64,000 nt of DNA from Nemorincola caseinilytica (GCF_039540515.1 NZ_BAABFA010000023.1:1-64000), one strand, 5' to 3'; counted from the first letter of the stretch, positions 42,648-51,019 are shown. Translations and numbers: made by a program. The notes: a model not told the origin generated them from the letters alone.

Positions 42648-43622
42648 TCAGGCGATGGTCTTTAGTAGTATTCCCAGTTTATCGAATGTGCCACCATAGC
42701 CTTCCACCATAGAGCCCGTCATGCTGCGGAACATATCCTGTTCTTTCTCATTTGCATTCAGGGCCTTTATCCAAAGGTTCAGCGTGGTCTTTCCATTTTC
42801 TTCCTTCATTTCCACTACGTTCAGTATCTCCAGCGGCCAGTCGGCGCTGAAAGGTGCCCGTGTCACGCCTGCGTTCTCGTCAGAGAAAGACACTACGAAC
42901 ACCAGCCTGTTCGGTTCGCTCACTTCATGGAAGATGAACCTGCCCCATTCCACCGGGCCGCCGGGTGCTGCAAAGCTGTAGTGGAACAGCCCGCCGGGGC
43001 GCAGTTCCAGCTCTGCCACCTGTGTGTCGAAGCCTTTCGGGCCCCACCATGTGGCCAGGTGCCTGGCCTCGGTCCAAGCCCTCCATACCAGCGATATGGG
43101 GGCGTCAAGGGTGCGGGTCATAAGATGCGTAAGGCCTGTACTATGATCCTGTATGGCTGCCAGGTGGTCTTCCAGCTTGTTTATGGTCTGTCTGCCACCT
43201 TCTACGGCATATCCCGCTACTGCGTCTCGTTCGGACGCAGTAGGGAATACGCAGCGCATTGTAAGTTTGGTCTTGCCATCCACATCTTCGAAGGTCACCG
43301 TCACCTCGAAGCGGTGAGGGTCGCCCTCTATACCTGTACCGTGGTCGTACACCAGTCTTTCGGGGCGTACCACTTCCTTGTACTTTATCAGGTTGGGGTA
43401 GTTGGTGCCATCAGGGCCATGCATGGTCGATCGCCATATGCAGCCCTCTTTTACTTCCATTTCGTGTATGGTAGTAGTGAAGCCGGTAGGGCCCCACCAT
43501 TTGGCTATATGCTCAGGGCGTGTCCACACATCGAATACCAATTCTCTTGGTGCGTTCAGCAGGCGTTCCTGTACTATTTCGCGTGTATGTGTGTCAGTGT
43601 GTAGTGTGTCAGTGTGTTGCAT
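42648..43622 (-). CDS. Protein with two fused AHSA1/SRPBCC domains
   Basis: 324 residues, two AHSA1 domains in tandem: residues about 15-150 (LNAPRELVFDVWTRPEHIAKWWGP) and 165-320 (LDAPISLVWRAWTEARHLATWWGP). The linker is near DHSTGLTHLM. Each half has the WWGP motif and the MHGPDGTNYPN or APGGPVEWGRF strand. It is probably a gene fusion of two copies of the single-domain type seen next to it. Between the ArsR regulator (two bases upstream) and the single AHSA1 gene (three bases downstream), so clearly one operon. Confidence 0.92.
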   Translation of the reverse strand: MQHTDTLHTDTHTREIVQERLLNAPRELVFDVWTRPEHIAKWWGPTGFTTTIHEMEVKEGCIWRSTMHGPDGTNYPNLIKYKEVVRPERLVYDHGTGIEGDPHRFEVTVTFEDVDGKTKLTMRCVFPTASERDAVAGYAVEGGRQTINKLEDHLAAIQDHSTGLTHLMTRTLDAPISLVWRAWTEARHLATWWGPKGFDTQVAELELRPGGLFHYSFAAPGGPVEWGRFIFHEVSEPNRLVFVVSFSDENAGVTRAPFSADWPLEILNVVEMKEENGKTTLNLWIKALNANEKEQDMFRSMTGSMVEGYGGTFDKLGILLKTIA

Positions 43623-43623
43623 C

Positions 43624-43944
43624 TTATTTGTTTTTCTTTTGTAGTTCGTTCAGATAATTTTCCAGCGAGTCCAGTTTGGCCGTCCAGAACTTACGGTATT
43701 GTTCCACCCAGTCCGATACTTCGCTCAGTCGTTCCATTTTTGCTTCGCAATAGCGTTCCCTGCCCTGCTGCTTTACATCTACCAGCCCGCACTCTATGAG
43801 TATCTTCATGTGTTTGTAGATAGCGGTACGACTCACATCGAAGTGCTCTGCCACCGAGTTCACGTTCAGCGGCTTGTACGCTATCATATTTAGTATCTCT
43901 CGGCGGGTGGGGTCGGCAATGGCCTGAAAAACATCTCTGCGCAT
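43624..43944 (-). CDS. ArsR/SmtB family winged-helix regulator
   Basis: 106 residues. FQAIADPTRREILNMIAYKPLNVNSVAEHFDVSRTAIYKHMKIL is the classic ArsR winged-helix core. It has no ArsR-type CxC metal site; the only visible cysteines are in the wing region, so it is probably not a metal sensor. ArsR proteins paired with AHSA1 domains are common in bacteria, and the partners are thought to sense or bind the effector. It leads the operon and a repeat cluster overlaps its -7 box (43951-43986), suggesting autoregulation. Confidence 0.93.
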   Translation of the reverse strand: MRRDVFQAIADPTRREILNMIAYKPLNVNSVAEHFDVSRTAIYKHMKILIECGLVDVKQQGRERYCEAKMERLSEVSDWVEQYRKFWTAKLDSLENYLNELQKKNK

Positions 43945-43950
43945 AAATGA

Positions 43951-43986
43951 AACCTTTTGGTTGCAAAAATATGCAACCTTTTGGTT
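43951..43986 (-). promoter_or_regulatory. Candidate ArsR operator and -7 box
   Basis: TATTTTTG at 43971-43964 (minus strand) is a perfect -7 box, 19 bases before ATG 43944. Around it AACCTTTTGGTT occurs twice in direct orientation (43951-43962, 43975-43986). GGTTGCA (43959-43965) and TGCAACC (43972-43978) form an inverted repeat that brackets the box. This is the expected layout for a self-repressing ArsR regulator; binding is inferred. Confidence 0.55.
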
Positions 43987-44110
43987 TTGTAAAATATTTG
44001 CACAGAAAATTATTCCTGTTGTCGTTGCACGAATGCATCAGCAGGTCATACGATGATCTGACAACACTTCTGTTGCAGAGTACTGATAAGATATCCGGGG
44101 AAAAGAAAGG

Positions 44111-44290
44111 TTATTTACCTTCCTGCAGCTTCAGCAGGTCTCGGGCGGGTACGCGCTTTATTTCGCCATTCACGCATATCACTGCCGTTTCATTATTGGC
44201 AGCTTTTTGTTCATAGAGCTTGCGTATCGCCAGTTTAAGACCGGCCTCTATTTTATTGAGCAACTCAGCGTTGTCCTGTTTACGGCTCAT
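44111..44290 (-). CDS. Small partner of zeta-type kinase, possible antitoxin
   Basis: 59 residues from ATG 44290 (MSRKQDNAELLNKIEAGLK). An N-terminal helix with many charged residues is followed by a strand region AVICVNGEIKRVPARDLLKL. Small proteins of this type are often encoded beside zeta-like P-loop kinases and are candidate antitoxins. The start overlaps the zeta stop as ATGA, so the two are translationally coupled. In most reported pairs the small gene comes first; here it comes second. No biochemical role is proven. Confidence 0.65.
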   Translation of the reverse strand: MSRKQDNAELLNKIEAGLKLAIRKLYEQKAANNETAVICVNGEIKRVPARDLLKLQEGK

Positions 44291-44856
44291 GAAAGCTTTT
44301 TTAGCGCAGACCAAAGGTCGGGGTTTTCAATGATATTTTCAAATTCCGACTCCTTTCGGGCTATCGGTTCCAGTATTCCGTACGAGTTGTCGGCCACTAT
44401 CCATGTATCGCATATGGGCATGAACAGGTGAAAGAGGTTGTGTGCACCCTTGTAATACCTGCGCCTCACCACATTGCCGGGTATGTTATGGCCACCCTTT
44501 TGCACGCGCTCTGCCACGCGTTGCAGCGCCAGTTCGGGCGTGGTAAGCCATATGTAAATGAGTGTTACCGTATATCCCATCCGGTGCGCCCTATGCACCA
44601 GCCCCACATAGCTGCGGGTGGCCAGGGTGGTCTCTATGGCAAAGTCCACGCCGGTCTCCAGCAACTCGTCTATACGGTGCAGCATTATGCGGCCGGCCTC
44701 TATGGCCACACTCTCGGGGTTGAAGGGAGATATACCAGCAGCTATATTATCGGCATTCACAAATTCGCGGCAGCCCAGTACATCAGGAAATACGGTAAAG
44801 CTGGCCGTGGTCTTACCCGCGCCATTGCACCCCGCTATGATGTAAAGATCGGCCAT
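44287..44856 (-). CDS. Zeta toxin family ATPase/kinase
   Basis: 189 residues. Walker A is IIAGCNGAGKTT, followed by EFVNADNIAAGISPFNPE, FAIETTLATRSYVGLV and TLIYIWLTTPELALQRVAERV, all zeta-toxin-like. The RVxxGGHxIP(GN)VVRRR motif is also typical. Zeta toxins phosphorylate UDP-N-acetylglucosamine, while other family members have unknown substrates. It follows the DUF4292 lipoprotein after 22 bases on the same strand and overlaps its small partner. Whether it is toxic cannot be judged from sequence. Confidence 0.87.
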   Translation of the reverse strand: MADLYIIAGCNGAGKTTASFTVFPDVLGCREFVNADNIAAGISPFNPESVAIEAGRIMLHRIDELLETGVDFAIETTLATRSYVGLVHRAHRMGYTVTLIYIWLTTPELALQRVAERVQKGGHNIPGNVVRRRYYKGAHNLFHLFMPICDTWIVADNSYGILEPIARKESEFENIIENPDLWSALKKLS

Positions 44857-44878
44857 GTGTTATTGTTCCGCCGTTGCG

Positions 44879-45736
44879 CTAGTGCGCTTTTATGGTATAG
44901 TTCTTTGGTATGGAAAAGGGATAGTCCAGCGCCTTGTCGAATTCGGGATTCGTGATGCTCATTTCCAGGTGGTAGTTCTTCAGCCCGTTCTGCACATCTA
45001 CGGTACGCTCTGTAGATAGCCTGCGGTCGCTCACCATGGCATAGGCAGCATATACCAGCAGTGCATGTGGGCCGCCCGCCTGCAGGGGCTGCAGGTCACA
45101 GGTCATCAGGGTACTGTCTGCCATCCTGTATGATAGCTGTTGCATATAGGTGGCATCCAGCATGTGTATCGTCCACATGGCATCTTTCTGCTCGGCGCTC
45201 ATAGGGGTAGCATCCACTATAGGGTCTCCCGTTAGCACATGCTGCAGTTGTGGCAGCGTTACCGATACCGGTAGTACTTTGCTTACATCGGTCAGCGGCA
45301 GCAGTGTCACCTCTTTTTCTATATGGTTCACCATAAAGAAGCTGTCGCGGGTCATCAGCATCCTGGCCACAGGGTACAGTCCGCCAAGGGCGGTCACATT
45401 CACCCACATCACACTATCTTTTTTCAGGCGGAAATTGGCAGAGAAATCGGCAGACTTGTCCGGGCTTTGAAAACTCACCTTTGCCTTGCCGCTGAATGTG
45501 CGGTAGTCCATACGCTTGCTTTGCAGTGGCAGCAGCATGGTCAGCAGCTCTGCGTCGGGTCGCACTGTTGGGGTAGTGTCCGGTGTTGCCTGTACGGTCT
45601 GTATCGTATCGCGCACGGTGGTGGTCACCGCCTGCTCCTTCTTGTTCTTCTTTCCTGCCTTTTTCTGTAGTATGCAGGAAGAGAACAATACAGGCAGCGC
45701 TACCAGCGCCACGATATACGAACCTATCTTATTCAT
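44879..45736 (-). CDS. DUF4292 lipoprotein
   Basis: 285 residues from ATG 45736. Lipoprotein signal MNKIGSYIVALVALPVLFSSC, then a Lys-rich linker and a beta-rich domain with FSGKAKVSFQSPDKSADFSANFR and YPVARMLMTRDSFFMVN. This resembles LolA/LolB-like and outer-membrane-lipoprotein carrier folds, recognised in Bacteroidota as DUF4292. Likely anchored in the outer membrane facing the periplasm. Its start overlaps the TPR gene by eight bases. It is just upstream of the zeta-type kinase. An in-frame upstream start at 45778 would put basic residues before the signal and is unlikely. Confidence 0.85.
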   Translation of the reverse strand: MNKIGSYIVALVALPVLFSSCILQKKAGKKNKKEQAVTTTVRDTIQTVQATPDTTPTVRPDAELLTMLLPLQSKRMDYRTFSGKAKVSFQSPDKSADFSANFRLKKDSVMWVNVTALGGLYPVARMLMTRDSFFMVNHIEKEVTLLPLTDVSKVLPVSVTLPQLQHVLTGDPIVDATPMSAEQKDAMWTIHMLDATYMQQLSYRMADSTLMTCDLQPLQAGGPHALLVYAAYAMVSDRRLSTERTVDVQNGLKNYHLEMSITNPEFDKALDYPFSIPKNYTIKAH

Positions 45737-47501
45737 ACAGTTTCCCCTCCCCGATCTTTTTATCGATATTCTTGTCATCCGTCCCTTTTTCTTTGGCCTT
45801 TTTCCATGCTTCTACGGCCTTGTCCTTTTCGTTCAGCTTATACAGCACATCGCCCAGGTGGTCGTACAGGGTGCCGTCGGCATTGCTGCCTGCTATGTCT
45901 ATTGCTTTTTGTATAAATACTTTGGCCTGTTTCAGGTCGCCCTTCTTATACAGTATCCACCCGTAAGTGTCCAGGTAGGTTCCCTCATCAGGCCGCAGCT
46001 CCAGCGCACGCTTCGACATCTTTTCTGCATCGTCCAGCCGCAGACCGCGCTCCGACAGGTAGTAGCTGTAGTTGTTCAGTACATTGGTATTAGCGGGGTC
46101 TATGGCCAGCGCCTTATCAAATGCCTCGTCCGACCGTATGTATTGTTTGGCCGTATAGTATACATCTCCCAGGGTACTGTACATAGCCGCAAGCGCATCT
46201 TTATTGTTATCGGGCTGCAGGTCTATGGCGCGGTTCAGCGCCTTTATGGCGGCAGGGTTGTTATCCTTGTTCATATACCCCAGGCCGTTGTAGAAATGCA
46301 CTATGGCCTGGTTGGGAAAAAGACGCATGGCCTTTTCGGTATACTTTATCAGCGAATCGGCATACTGTTTTTCCAGGTATACATTCAGCAGGTGCCCCCA
46401 GGCATCGTATGTGCCCGGCCGCAGTGCCACTATGCGCTTGTATATTATGGCTGCGCTGTCTTTTTTGCCACTGTTCTCCAGCGTTTCGCCATAATACTCC
46501 AGTATAGAGGTATTCAACTCTTGTATGGCAGCATCACCAGGGTCTTGTGCTGCCAGCTGCTCCACCACGGGTAGTGCATCTGCCAGCGCCGCTGCCGGGT
46601 TGGGCGCTCCCTGTATGTAGTCCCTTAGTATATCTACCTGTACATCGGTCTCTGCATAGGGGTTAGTGATGGCTTTTCTTATATAGGTAGTATAGCGCGT
46701 GGTATCGCCCATTTTCAGTGCATGTTCGGCAATGCCCGATTGTACAAAGGCATCATTTGGCAGTTTTTTCAGGGCCTGCTCATACAGCGTGGTGGCCTTT
46801 GCCGTCATGTTGTTGTTGTCGTAGAGCCTGCCCAGCAGCCTATAGTATTCGCCATTGCGTGGCTCGTTGGCTATCATCTGCTCTACTACCTCAGTAGCTT
46901 TTTCAGGCTTGTTCATGCCCAGGTATAGCCTCAGTTTGCGCACCATCAGTTCCTCATCGTCCATGTTGCGCTGCAGGGCTATATCCAGGTATTTCAGCGC
47001 TTCCTCCTTCTTGCCTGCTTTCTCATAGGCCTCTGCCGCCAGGCCGGGGTAGTCCTTGTCGCGTACATCCCTCCGCGATAGCTGTGCATACACATCTGCT
47101 GCCCCGGCATAGTTCTTTGCAGAGTCCAGCAGGGCGGCATATATCTCCTGGTACCACTTATTGTTCGTGTCCAGCGCTATCGCCTTTTTCATGCTTTGCA
47201 TAGCGGCGTCCATGTTCTTCCTTTCGGCATGTATGCGCGCCATCTCAGAGTGAGCTGCAGCTACCTTCGGCCTTTCGGCTATGAATTGTGTGAGCAGGGT
47301 AGCGGCCGTTGCATTGTCTCCATGCCTGTGCGCCGTTATGGCCTCAAAGAAAAGCTCGTCCGTACGCGCCTCTTTTCCTTCTATGGTCTTGTTCTCGGCC
47401 GTGGTGGTATCGCCTATCTGCAGCGATGCCGGCTGGGCCAGCACACTGCCAAAAGGCACGATAGACAGTAACAGGGTATATATGGAAGCCTTTATGTTCA
47501 T
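45729..47501 (-). CDS. Secreted tetratricopeptide repeat protein
   Basis: 590 residues. Signal peptide MNIKASIYTLLLSIVPFGSVLA|Q followed by about 12-14 TPR units (DELFFEAITAHRHGDNATAATLL, LYDNNNMTAKATTLYEQALKKL, DEAFDKALAIDPANTNVLNNY) and a C-terminal Lys-rich tail. Probably periplasmic and a scaffold for the DUF4292 lipoprotein encoded next. This TPR-DUF4292 order is frequent in Bacteroidota. The start overlaps the stop of the nucleotidyltransferase by four bases (ATGA). Confidence 0.92.
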   Translation of the reverse strand: MNIKASIYTLLLSIVPFGSVLAQPASLQIGDTTTAENKTIEGKEARTDELFFEAITAHRHGDNATAATLLTQFIAERPKVAAAHSEMARIHAERKNMDAAMQSMKKAIALDTNNKWYQEIYAALLDSAKNYAGAADVYAQLSRRDVRDKDYPGLAAEAYEKAGKKEEALKYLDIALQRNMDDEELMVRKLRLYLGMNKPEKATEVVEQMIANEPRNGEYYRLLGRLYDNNNMTAKATTLYEQALKKLPNDAFVQSGIAEHALKMGDTTRYTTYIRKAITNPYAETDVQVDILRDYIQGAPNPAAALADALPVVEQLAAQDPGDAAIQELNTSILEYYGETLENSGKKDSAAIIYKRIVALRPGTYDAWGHLLNVYLEKQYADSLIKYTEKAMRLFPNQAIVHFYNGLGYMNKDNNPAAIKALNRAIDLQPDNNKDALAAMYSTLGDVYYTAKQYIRSDEAFDKALAIDPANTNVLNNYSYYLSERGLRLDDAEKMSKRALELRPDEGTYLDTYGWILYKKGDLKQAKVFIQKAIDIAGSNADGTLYDHLGDVLYKLNEKDKAVEAWKKAKEKGTDDKNIDKKIGEGKLYE

Positions 47502-48505
47502 TGCTGTGTGGAGAAGTCGCCTATGCTCAGTTCAGAGGGCTTTTCCATGTAAGTTACGCTTTTGCCCAACATGGAATTATCGATGCAGGCATTTTTAACA
47601 ATGCTGTCGGCCTGCACTATACTGTTGGTGATACGCGAGTCCGATACCCGTACTCCTTTCTCCAGCGATACCAGTGGCCCTATCACCGAATTGGTCACTG
47701 TGACACCGGCGCCTATGTAGCAAGGGGGTATTATCACCGAATCGGTGATGGTGGCCGATGGGTGTATCAGCTCTTCCTTGCCATGTTTTATATCCAGTAT
47801 GCGGCCATTGGTATATACGGTAGCATCCTTATTGCCGCAGTCCAGCCATTCTTCTACCTGCCCAGTATAGAATTTCACGCCGTTGTTCAGCATATGCTCC
47901 ATAGCGTCGGTAAGCTGGTATTCGCCTTTCAGCTTTATATCGTTGTCTATGAGGCGCTGCAGCTCTTTCTGCAGGCGCAGCCCGTCGCGGAAGTAGTACA
48001 CGCCTATTATCGCCAGGTCCGATACGAAGTCCTTCGGTTTTTCTACAAAGGCCTCTATCTCATTCTTCTTATTCAGCTTCACTACGCCGAATGCCGAAGG
48101 GTCGTCCACCTTCTGTGTCCACACTATCGCATCCTTCTCGGTATCTATGCTGAAGGTGGCCTTGAACAGGGTATCGGCGAATGCTATGAACACATTGCCA
48201 GCCAGGGTATCGCCTGCGCACAGTATGGCATGTGCGGTGCCCAGCGGGGTCTCCTGGTAGCATATCTTGCCTTTTGCGCCCAGCGCCTCTGCTACCGAGC
48301 ACAGGTGCTGCTCTACCTCCTTGCCAAAGGCAGGGCTTATGATAAAGGCTATCTCTTCCACCTTCTCATTGCTGGTGGCCAGTATATCCTCTACCAGCCG
48401 TTGTACTATAGGTTTACCGGCTACAGGCAGCAGTGGTTTGGCAGTAGTAAGCGTATGCGGCCTCATGCGTTTGCCCATGCCGGCCATTGGAATGATGATG
48501 TTCAT
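47498..48505 (-). CDS. Sugar-1-phosphate nucleotidyltransferase with hexapeptide repeats
   Basis: 335 residues. The N-terminal nucleotidyltransferase domain (about 1-235) has IIPMAGMGKRMRPHTLTTAKPLLPVAGKP, the GxGxRMxP(x)nKP motif of RfbA/GlmU-type enzymes. A left-handed beta-helix follows (about 240-320, with IIPPCYIGAGVTVTNSVIGPLV). It activates a sugar phosphate with a nucleoside triphosphate; the sugar cannot be named from sequence. It starts 68 bases after dut and overlaps the TPR gene (ATGA), so it lies within the minus-strand chain. Confidence 0.9.
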   Translation of the reverse strand: MNIIIPMAGMGKRMRPHTLTTAKPLLPVAGKPIVQRLVEDILATSNEKVEEIAFIISPAFGKEVEQHLCSVAEALGAKGKICYQETPLGTAHAILCAGDTLAGNVFIAFADTLFKATFSIDTEKDAIVWTQKVDDPSAFGVVKLNKKNEIEAFVEKPKDFVSDLAIIGVYYFRDGLRLQKELQRLIDNDIKLKGEYQLTDAMEHMLNNGVKFYTGQVEEWLDCGNKDATVYTNGRILDIKHGKEELIHPSATITDSVIIPPCYIGAGVTVTNSVIGPLVSLEKGVRVSDSRITNSIVQADSIVKNACIDNSMLGKSVTYMEKPSELSIGDFSTQQ

Positions 48506-48573
48506 GTTATTATAAAGAGTTTAAAATTTTTGCTTCTTATCGATCGGAAATGATAGGGAAGGGTAGTGACGCA

Positions 48574-49011
48574 TCAGTTCACTCCAGAGTGGCCAAAGCC
48601 ACCTGCGCCACGCACCGTCTCATCCAGTTCCTCGCTCTGTTCCCATGTTACGGTAGTGTATTCAGCTATCACCATCTGGGCTATGCGCTCGCCATCGTTT
48701 ATGGTCTGCTCCTCGCCCGACAGGTTGATGATACCCACCATTATCTCGCCACGGTAGTCGCTGTCTATGGTGCCGGGGGTATTTACTACGGTAAGGCCCC
48801 TTTTTATAGCCATACCGCTGCGGGGGCGCACCTGGGCCTCATAGCCTACAGGCAGGGCCATGTACAGGCCTGTGGGAATAACGGCACGCTCCAGCGGGCG
48901 CAGTGTCACAGGTTGCTGCAGCCATGCACGCAGGTCCATGCCGCTGCTGCCCGCGGTCTGGTATGCCGGTAGCGGGTGCGGCGATCGGTTGATGATCTGT
49001 ACTTGTATCAT
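48574..49011 (-). CDS. dut: dUTP diphosphatase (dUTPase)
   Basis: 145 residues from ATG 49011. It has the five conserved dUTPase motifs: SSGMDLRAW, PRSGMAIKRGLTVVN, TIDSDYRGEI, GERIAQMVI and GAGGFGHSG. It hydrolyses dUTP to dUMP and pyrophosphate, keeping uracil out of DNA and supplying dTMP synthesis. The -7 box TACCTTTG at 49028-49021 ends only nine bases before the ATG. It leads into the nucleotidyltransferase/TPR/DUF4292 chain. Confidence 0.97.
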   Translation of the reverse strand: MIQVQIINRSPHPLPAYQTAGSSGMDLRAWLQQPVTLRPLERAVIPTGLYMALPVGYEAQVRPRSGMAIKRGLTVVNTPGTIDSDYRGEIMVGIINLSGEEQTINDGERIAQMVIAEYTTVTWEQSEELDETVRGAGGFGHSGVN

Positions 49012-49020
49012 TTCGGGTGA

Positions 49021-49028
49021 CAAAGGTA
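49021..49028 (-). promoter_or_regulatory. -7 box TACCTTTG for dut
   Basis: On the minus strand TACCTTTG matches TAnnTTTG. It ends nine bases before the dut ATG (49011), so the mRNA would have almost no leader. No TTG is found at the -33 distance. Confidence 0.5.
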
Positions 49029-49155
49029 ATACCAATTACCGGGTAAAAGAGACATACCGGCACAGGCGTACTACGCCGGGCGGTGGATATGGGGGATCTC
49101 TGTGCAAAGAAAAAAGAATGCCGCAACGCCAGAGGGCGGCGCTGTAGCTATAGGC

Positions 49156-49314
49156 TTACCAATCCCTGTTGTGGTGTTTGTGGTAAGACCTGTACTTCTT
49201 TTTGTGTACATAATGGCCCTTGTGCCTGTACCTGGCCCAGGTGCCCATGTAGCAGCTACTCAGGTTGGCCATCAGTACTATCAAGGCTATTATACGCAGT
49301 ATCTTGTACTTCAT
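49156..49314 (-). CDS. Small lipoprotein (52 residues)
   Basis: ATG 49314 to TAA 49156. It begins MKYKILRIIALIVLMANLSSC, a lipoprotein signal with lipobox NLSSC. The mature part is short (about 31 residues) and very rich in His, Tyr, Lys and Arg (YRHKGHYVHKKKYRSYH). A small basic outer-membrane or inner-membrane lipoprotein with possible metal binding, inferred from its histidines. It lies on the minus strand, 145 bases upstream of dut. A 79-codon frame on the opposite strand is its mirror, not a gene. Confidence 0.65.
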   Translation of the reverse strand: MKYKILRIIALIVLMANLSSCYMGTWARYRHKGHYVHKKKYRSYHKHHNRDW

Positions 49315-49643
49315 AAGGACATTATGTATGTTGATGAATGAGTCCGTTTTCTGTAGATGGCAGCTAATATCGGCATTTTTTTCTCATTTTCTCAATAATG
49401 CAGGCATCATGCCCATTTTTTATGGCAAAAGGCCCGCTCATAGCGCACTTATGTCAGTTCTGTACACCGCTGCCGAATTAGCATTTAGCTTCGCCTATCT
49501 ACCGTTTCCTCTATTGTGTTATCCACCAGCCGTATATGATGTAGGGCATTATATATATAGTAATTATACAAGAAACTTAAATAATTCAATAATAATGTGC
49601 CCCCGACACCGTAGTAACTTGTGTGTACCAAAAACTATGCACT
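49315..49643. other. Gene-free AT-rich intergenic region
   Basis: 329 bases between the divergent small lipoprotein and DUF1579 lipoprotein. It holds ATATATATAGTAATTATAC and several T-runs. TAGCTTCG at 49496-49503 is a weak -7-like site on the plus strand, 140 bases before ATG 49644. Otherwise I see nothing. Confidence 0.6.
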
Positions 49644-50312
49644 ATGAGAAAGTACATCTTATTGTTCTCCGCCATCATCGCTGCCATGACAGGATGCAAA
49701 GACGAGGCCGCTAACATGCCACAGGGTGCAGAGCTGGCCACCACATCGGAAAGGACCTCTAAGGATGAAACAAAGGCCACGCCGCTATCGCAAGAGGTGA
49801 ATACCCTGACCATGGATCCCACAGAGGCCGCCATCAAAAATATGACCCCGGGCCCCGAGCATAAGGAGCTTGCGGCATCAGAGGGCCGGTGGGAAACATC
49901 TATGACCTATTGGGACCACGAGGGCGCCACTCCCACCGTTACCAAAGGCACTTGCGAAATGAAAATGGTACTGGGCGGGCGCTACCAGCAGTCCATATAT
50001 AAGGGCAATGTGAACGGAACAGAGTTCGAAGGTATAGGCTATGTGGCCTACGACAATGCCAAGAAGATGTTCGTAAATACATGGATAGATAATATGGGTA
50101 CCGGTATATTGTACCTGGAAGGCGCATACGATGCCAATAGCAACTCTACCGAAATGGTAGGCAAATGCATGGACCCCGCTACCTGCCGGCAAAAGGGTAT
50201 GCGCCAGATAACCAAGAACCTGGATGAGAATACACAGGTAATGGAAATGTACGAGACGCCCGAAAATGGCAGGGAGTACAAGACCATGGAGATACGCTTT
50301 GCCAAGCGTTAA
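49644..50312 (+). CDS. DUF1579 family lipoprotein
   Basis: 222 residues from ATG 49644 (MRKYILLFSAIIAAMTGC, lipobox AMTGC). An acidic linker is followed by the DUF1579 domain, starting KELAASEGRWETSMTYW and containing CEMKMVLGGRYQQSIYKG and YVAYDNAKKMFVNTWID. The domain is beta-rich, unknown in function, and common in Bacteroidota lipoproteins. It is transcribed alone and ends before the terminator-like hairpin at 50335-50370. Confidence 0.88.
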   Translation: MRKYILLFSAIIAAMTGCKDEAANMPQGAELATTSERTSKDETKATPLSQEVNTLTMDPTEAAIKNMTPGPEHKELAASEGRWETSMTYWDHEGATPTVTKGTCEMKMVLGGRYQQSIYKGNVNGTEFEGIGYVAYDNAKKMFVNTWIDNMGTGILYLEGAYDANSNSTEMVGKCMDPATCRQKGMRQITKNLDENTQVMEMYETPENGREYKTMEIRFAKR

Positions 50313-50334
50313 CTGTTGCAATATTCATAAATGC

Positions 50335-50370
50335 ATAACGGAGATGGACCCTTGCGGCCATCTCCGTTAT
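50335..50370. terminator. Hairpin between convergent genes
   Basis: ATAACGGAGATGG (50335-50347) pairs perfectly with CCATCTCCGTTAT (50358-50370) across a 10-base loop. It lies 22 bases after the DUF1579 stop and 26 bases before the VOC stop. There is no long T-run on either side, so it would be a bidirectional structure without a strong uridine tail. Confidence 0.65.
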
Positions 50371-50396
50371 TGTAATGTGGTCGGGTACAGCCAATG

Positions 50397-50780
50397 CTAG
50401 TTGTTAGAGTGCATGGCCACAGCATTGCCTTCGCTGTCGGCAAAGAAGGCCATATGACCTATCTCGGGCGATATGTGGGTCTTGGGCATCAGCACCTTTC
50501 CGCCGGCGGCCTCTACGCGGCCCAGCGCCACATTCAGGTCGGGGTTACCGTTGAAGTATATCTTTGCGCCATCCATACTGGGGGCATAACCCTCGCCCTG
50601 TACCAGCCCGCCCGATACTTTGCCGCTTGTGGGGTCCGATGGGAAGAAAGCCATCTTCATGCCCATCATTTCGGCCTCATCCATCTTCACGCCGAATACT
50701 GTCTCATAGAATTTTTTTGCCCTGGCCATATCGGTCACCGATATCTCGAACCAGTTGAGGGCGTTCACGTTTCCGTTCAT
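50397..50780 (-). CDS. VOC family (glyoxalase-like) protein
   Basis: 127 residues. It starts MNGNVNALNWFEISVTDMARAKKFYETVFG and has FNGNPDLNVALGRVEAAGGKVL and IGHMAFFADSEGNAVAMHS, the paired beta-alpha-beta-beta-beta units of the VOC fold. The glutamate and histidine positions (FEIS and the final region) suggest a metal site. Members include glyoxalases, dioxygenases and resistance proteins, so the reaction is unknown. Stand-alone gene converging with the DUF1579 gene. Confidence 0.9.
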   Translation of the reverse strand: MNGNVNALNWFEISVTDMARAKKFYETVFGVKMDEAEMMGMKMAFFPSDPTSGKVSGGLVQGEGYAPSMDGAKIYFNGNPDLNVALGRVEAAGGKVLMPKTHISPEIGHMAFFADSEGNAVAMHSNN

Positions 50781-50988
50781 GTTGTATTTGTTTTTAGTTG
50801 TTAAGAATAGTTCTTTGCTGAAGGATATGTAATATACGAATATAACACATTTTAGGGAAGGGGTATATAAGATCCCCCCTGAAAATACCTATTCGTTACA
50901 TACTCTCCATCAGCGGTATCATATGGCAAACTTAGAGCCGGTAGCATTATTCGTCTTGTACAAAAACGACATTTTTCAGACCGGCATT

Positions 50989-51019
50989 TTGTCCTTTCTA
51001 AGTGTTTTGTTTATTTTTG
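50989..51019 (+). promoter_or_regulatory. Promoter of the MerR/B12 regulator
   Basis: TTG (50989-50991, within TTTTG), a 20-base spacer and TATTTTTG (51012-51019) match the Bacteroidota consensus. The start codon TTG is at 51039, so the leader is only about 13 bases. Confidence 0.7.

Noticed and set aside
49102..49341. 79-codon hydrophobic frame on the plus strand
   Set aside because: It is opposite the 52-residue lipoprotein, whose clean signal peptide and lipobox are the better reading.
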